From Kiritimatiellia bacterium (GTDB taxonomy: Bacteria; Verrucomicrobiota; Kiritimatiellia; UBA8416; SLMC01): DNA of 5,452 nt. The notes under the pieces are model-generated. The model saw only the letters and a list, made by a program, of their open reading frames with translations. It had not been told where the DNA came from and searched no databases. Position 1 is the stretch's first letter. Every line of letters begins with the position of its first letter. This document shows positions 5,422 to 5,452 of this stretch, piece by piece. The stretch covers positions 1-5,452 of the forward strand of contig SLMC01000256.1 of assembly GCA_007133745.1 (NCBI GenBank), in the 5' to 3' direction. The translations under genes were made by a program, and so were the position numbers.

Positions 5422-5452
5422 TTCGCGCCTTGAGCCCTAATCTTTCGCCTTA
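5389..5452. repeat. Inverted repeat of at least 18 bp, cut by the window edge
   Basis: TAAGGCGAAAGATTAGGG (5389-5406) recurs perfectly on the minus strand at 5452-5435, across 28 bases. The right arm ends exactly at the last base, so the repeat may be longer. It may be the end of a mobile element, a large hairpin, or two opposed copies of a dispersed repeat. Confidence 0.7.

Larger units (their letters stand above)
4878..5452. other. Repeat-rich non-coding region downstream of greA
   Basis: No gene is supported in these 575 bases. An open frame from a GTG at 4879 crosses the palindromes and tandem repeats, has no recognisable domain, and was rejected. Apart from the separately listed elements, the stretch holds a 9-base direct repeat CTTGCGAAG at 4951-4959 and 4973-4981 and a 10-base palindrome ACGGTACCGT (5194-5203). 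No tRNA, transposase or CRISPR array is visible. No intrinsic terminator with a T-run follows greA directly. Confidence 0.7.

Noticed and set aside
5035..5452. A CRISPR array
   Set aside because: The repeats are short, adjacent and of different kinds, with no regular unique spacers and no cas gene.

Overview
The window carries three complete protein genes, each in its own transcription unit, and two non-coding stretches: 306 bases on the left and 575 bases on the right. The right-hand stretch is unusually dense in repeats. The organism is probably a member of the PVC superphylum (the Verrucomicrobiota, Kiritimatiellota, Lentisphaerota, Chlamydiota and Planctomycetota group). This is inferred from two things. 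The GreA homologue is about 725 residues long, with a huge N-terminal region like that of chlamydial GreA. The membrane-anchored squalene-cyclase-repeat protein is of a type common in planctomycetes and verrucomicrobia. The genes are GC-rich. No genus can be named.

Layout. Bases 1-306 hold no convincing gene: an imperfect hairpin (17-61), a possible leftward promoter (118-146), and a small leader hairpin before the first gene. Bases 307-1611 (+) encode a 434-residue exported or membrane-anchored protein with six squalene-cyclase/prenyltransferase-type repeats. A 67-base convergent gap follows, occupied largely by a degenerate repeat of period 8. Bases 1679-2521 (-) encode an RluA-family pseudouridine synthase with an S4 domain and an intact catalytic Asp. 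The divergent gap 2522-2699 holds a small palindrome and a second period-8 repeat. Bases 2700-4877 (+) encode the long GreA-type transcript-cleavage factor.

Bases 4878-5452 contain no supported gene. They are packed with palindromes and tandem repeats. The clearest is a pair of inverted REP-like units (5035-5088), each a GTAG tetranucleotide followed by an 8-bp hairpin with a TTC loop. The two stems differ by compensatory changes. A third period-8 array, two strong hairpins, a 13-bp tandem repeat and an 18-bp inverted repeat reaching the window edge follow.

The three genes do not form a pathway. Two are information-processing functions (RNA modification and transcription elongation) and share a divergent control region. 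The envelope protein is separate. The most unusual content is in the intergenic DNA: three sequence-unrelated tandem repeats that share an 8-bp period, and a REP/BIME-like element with covariation.
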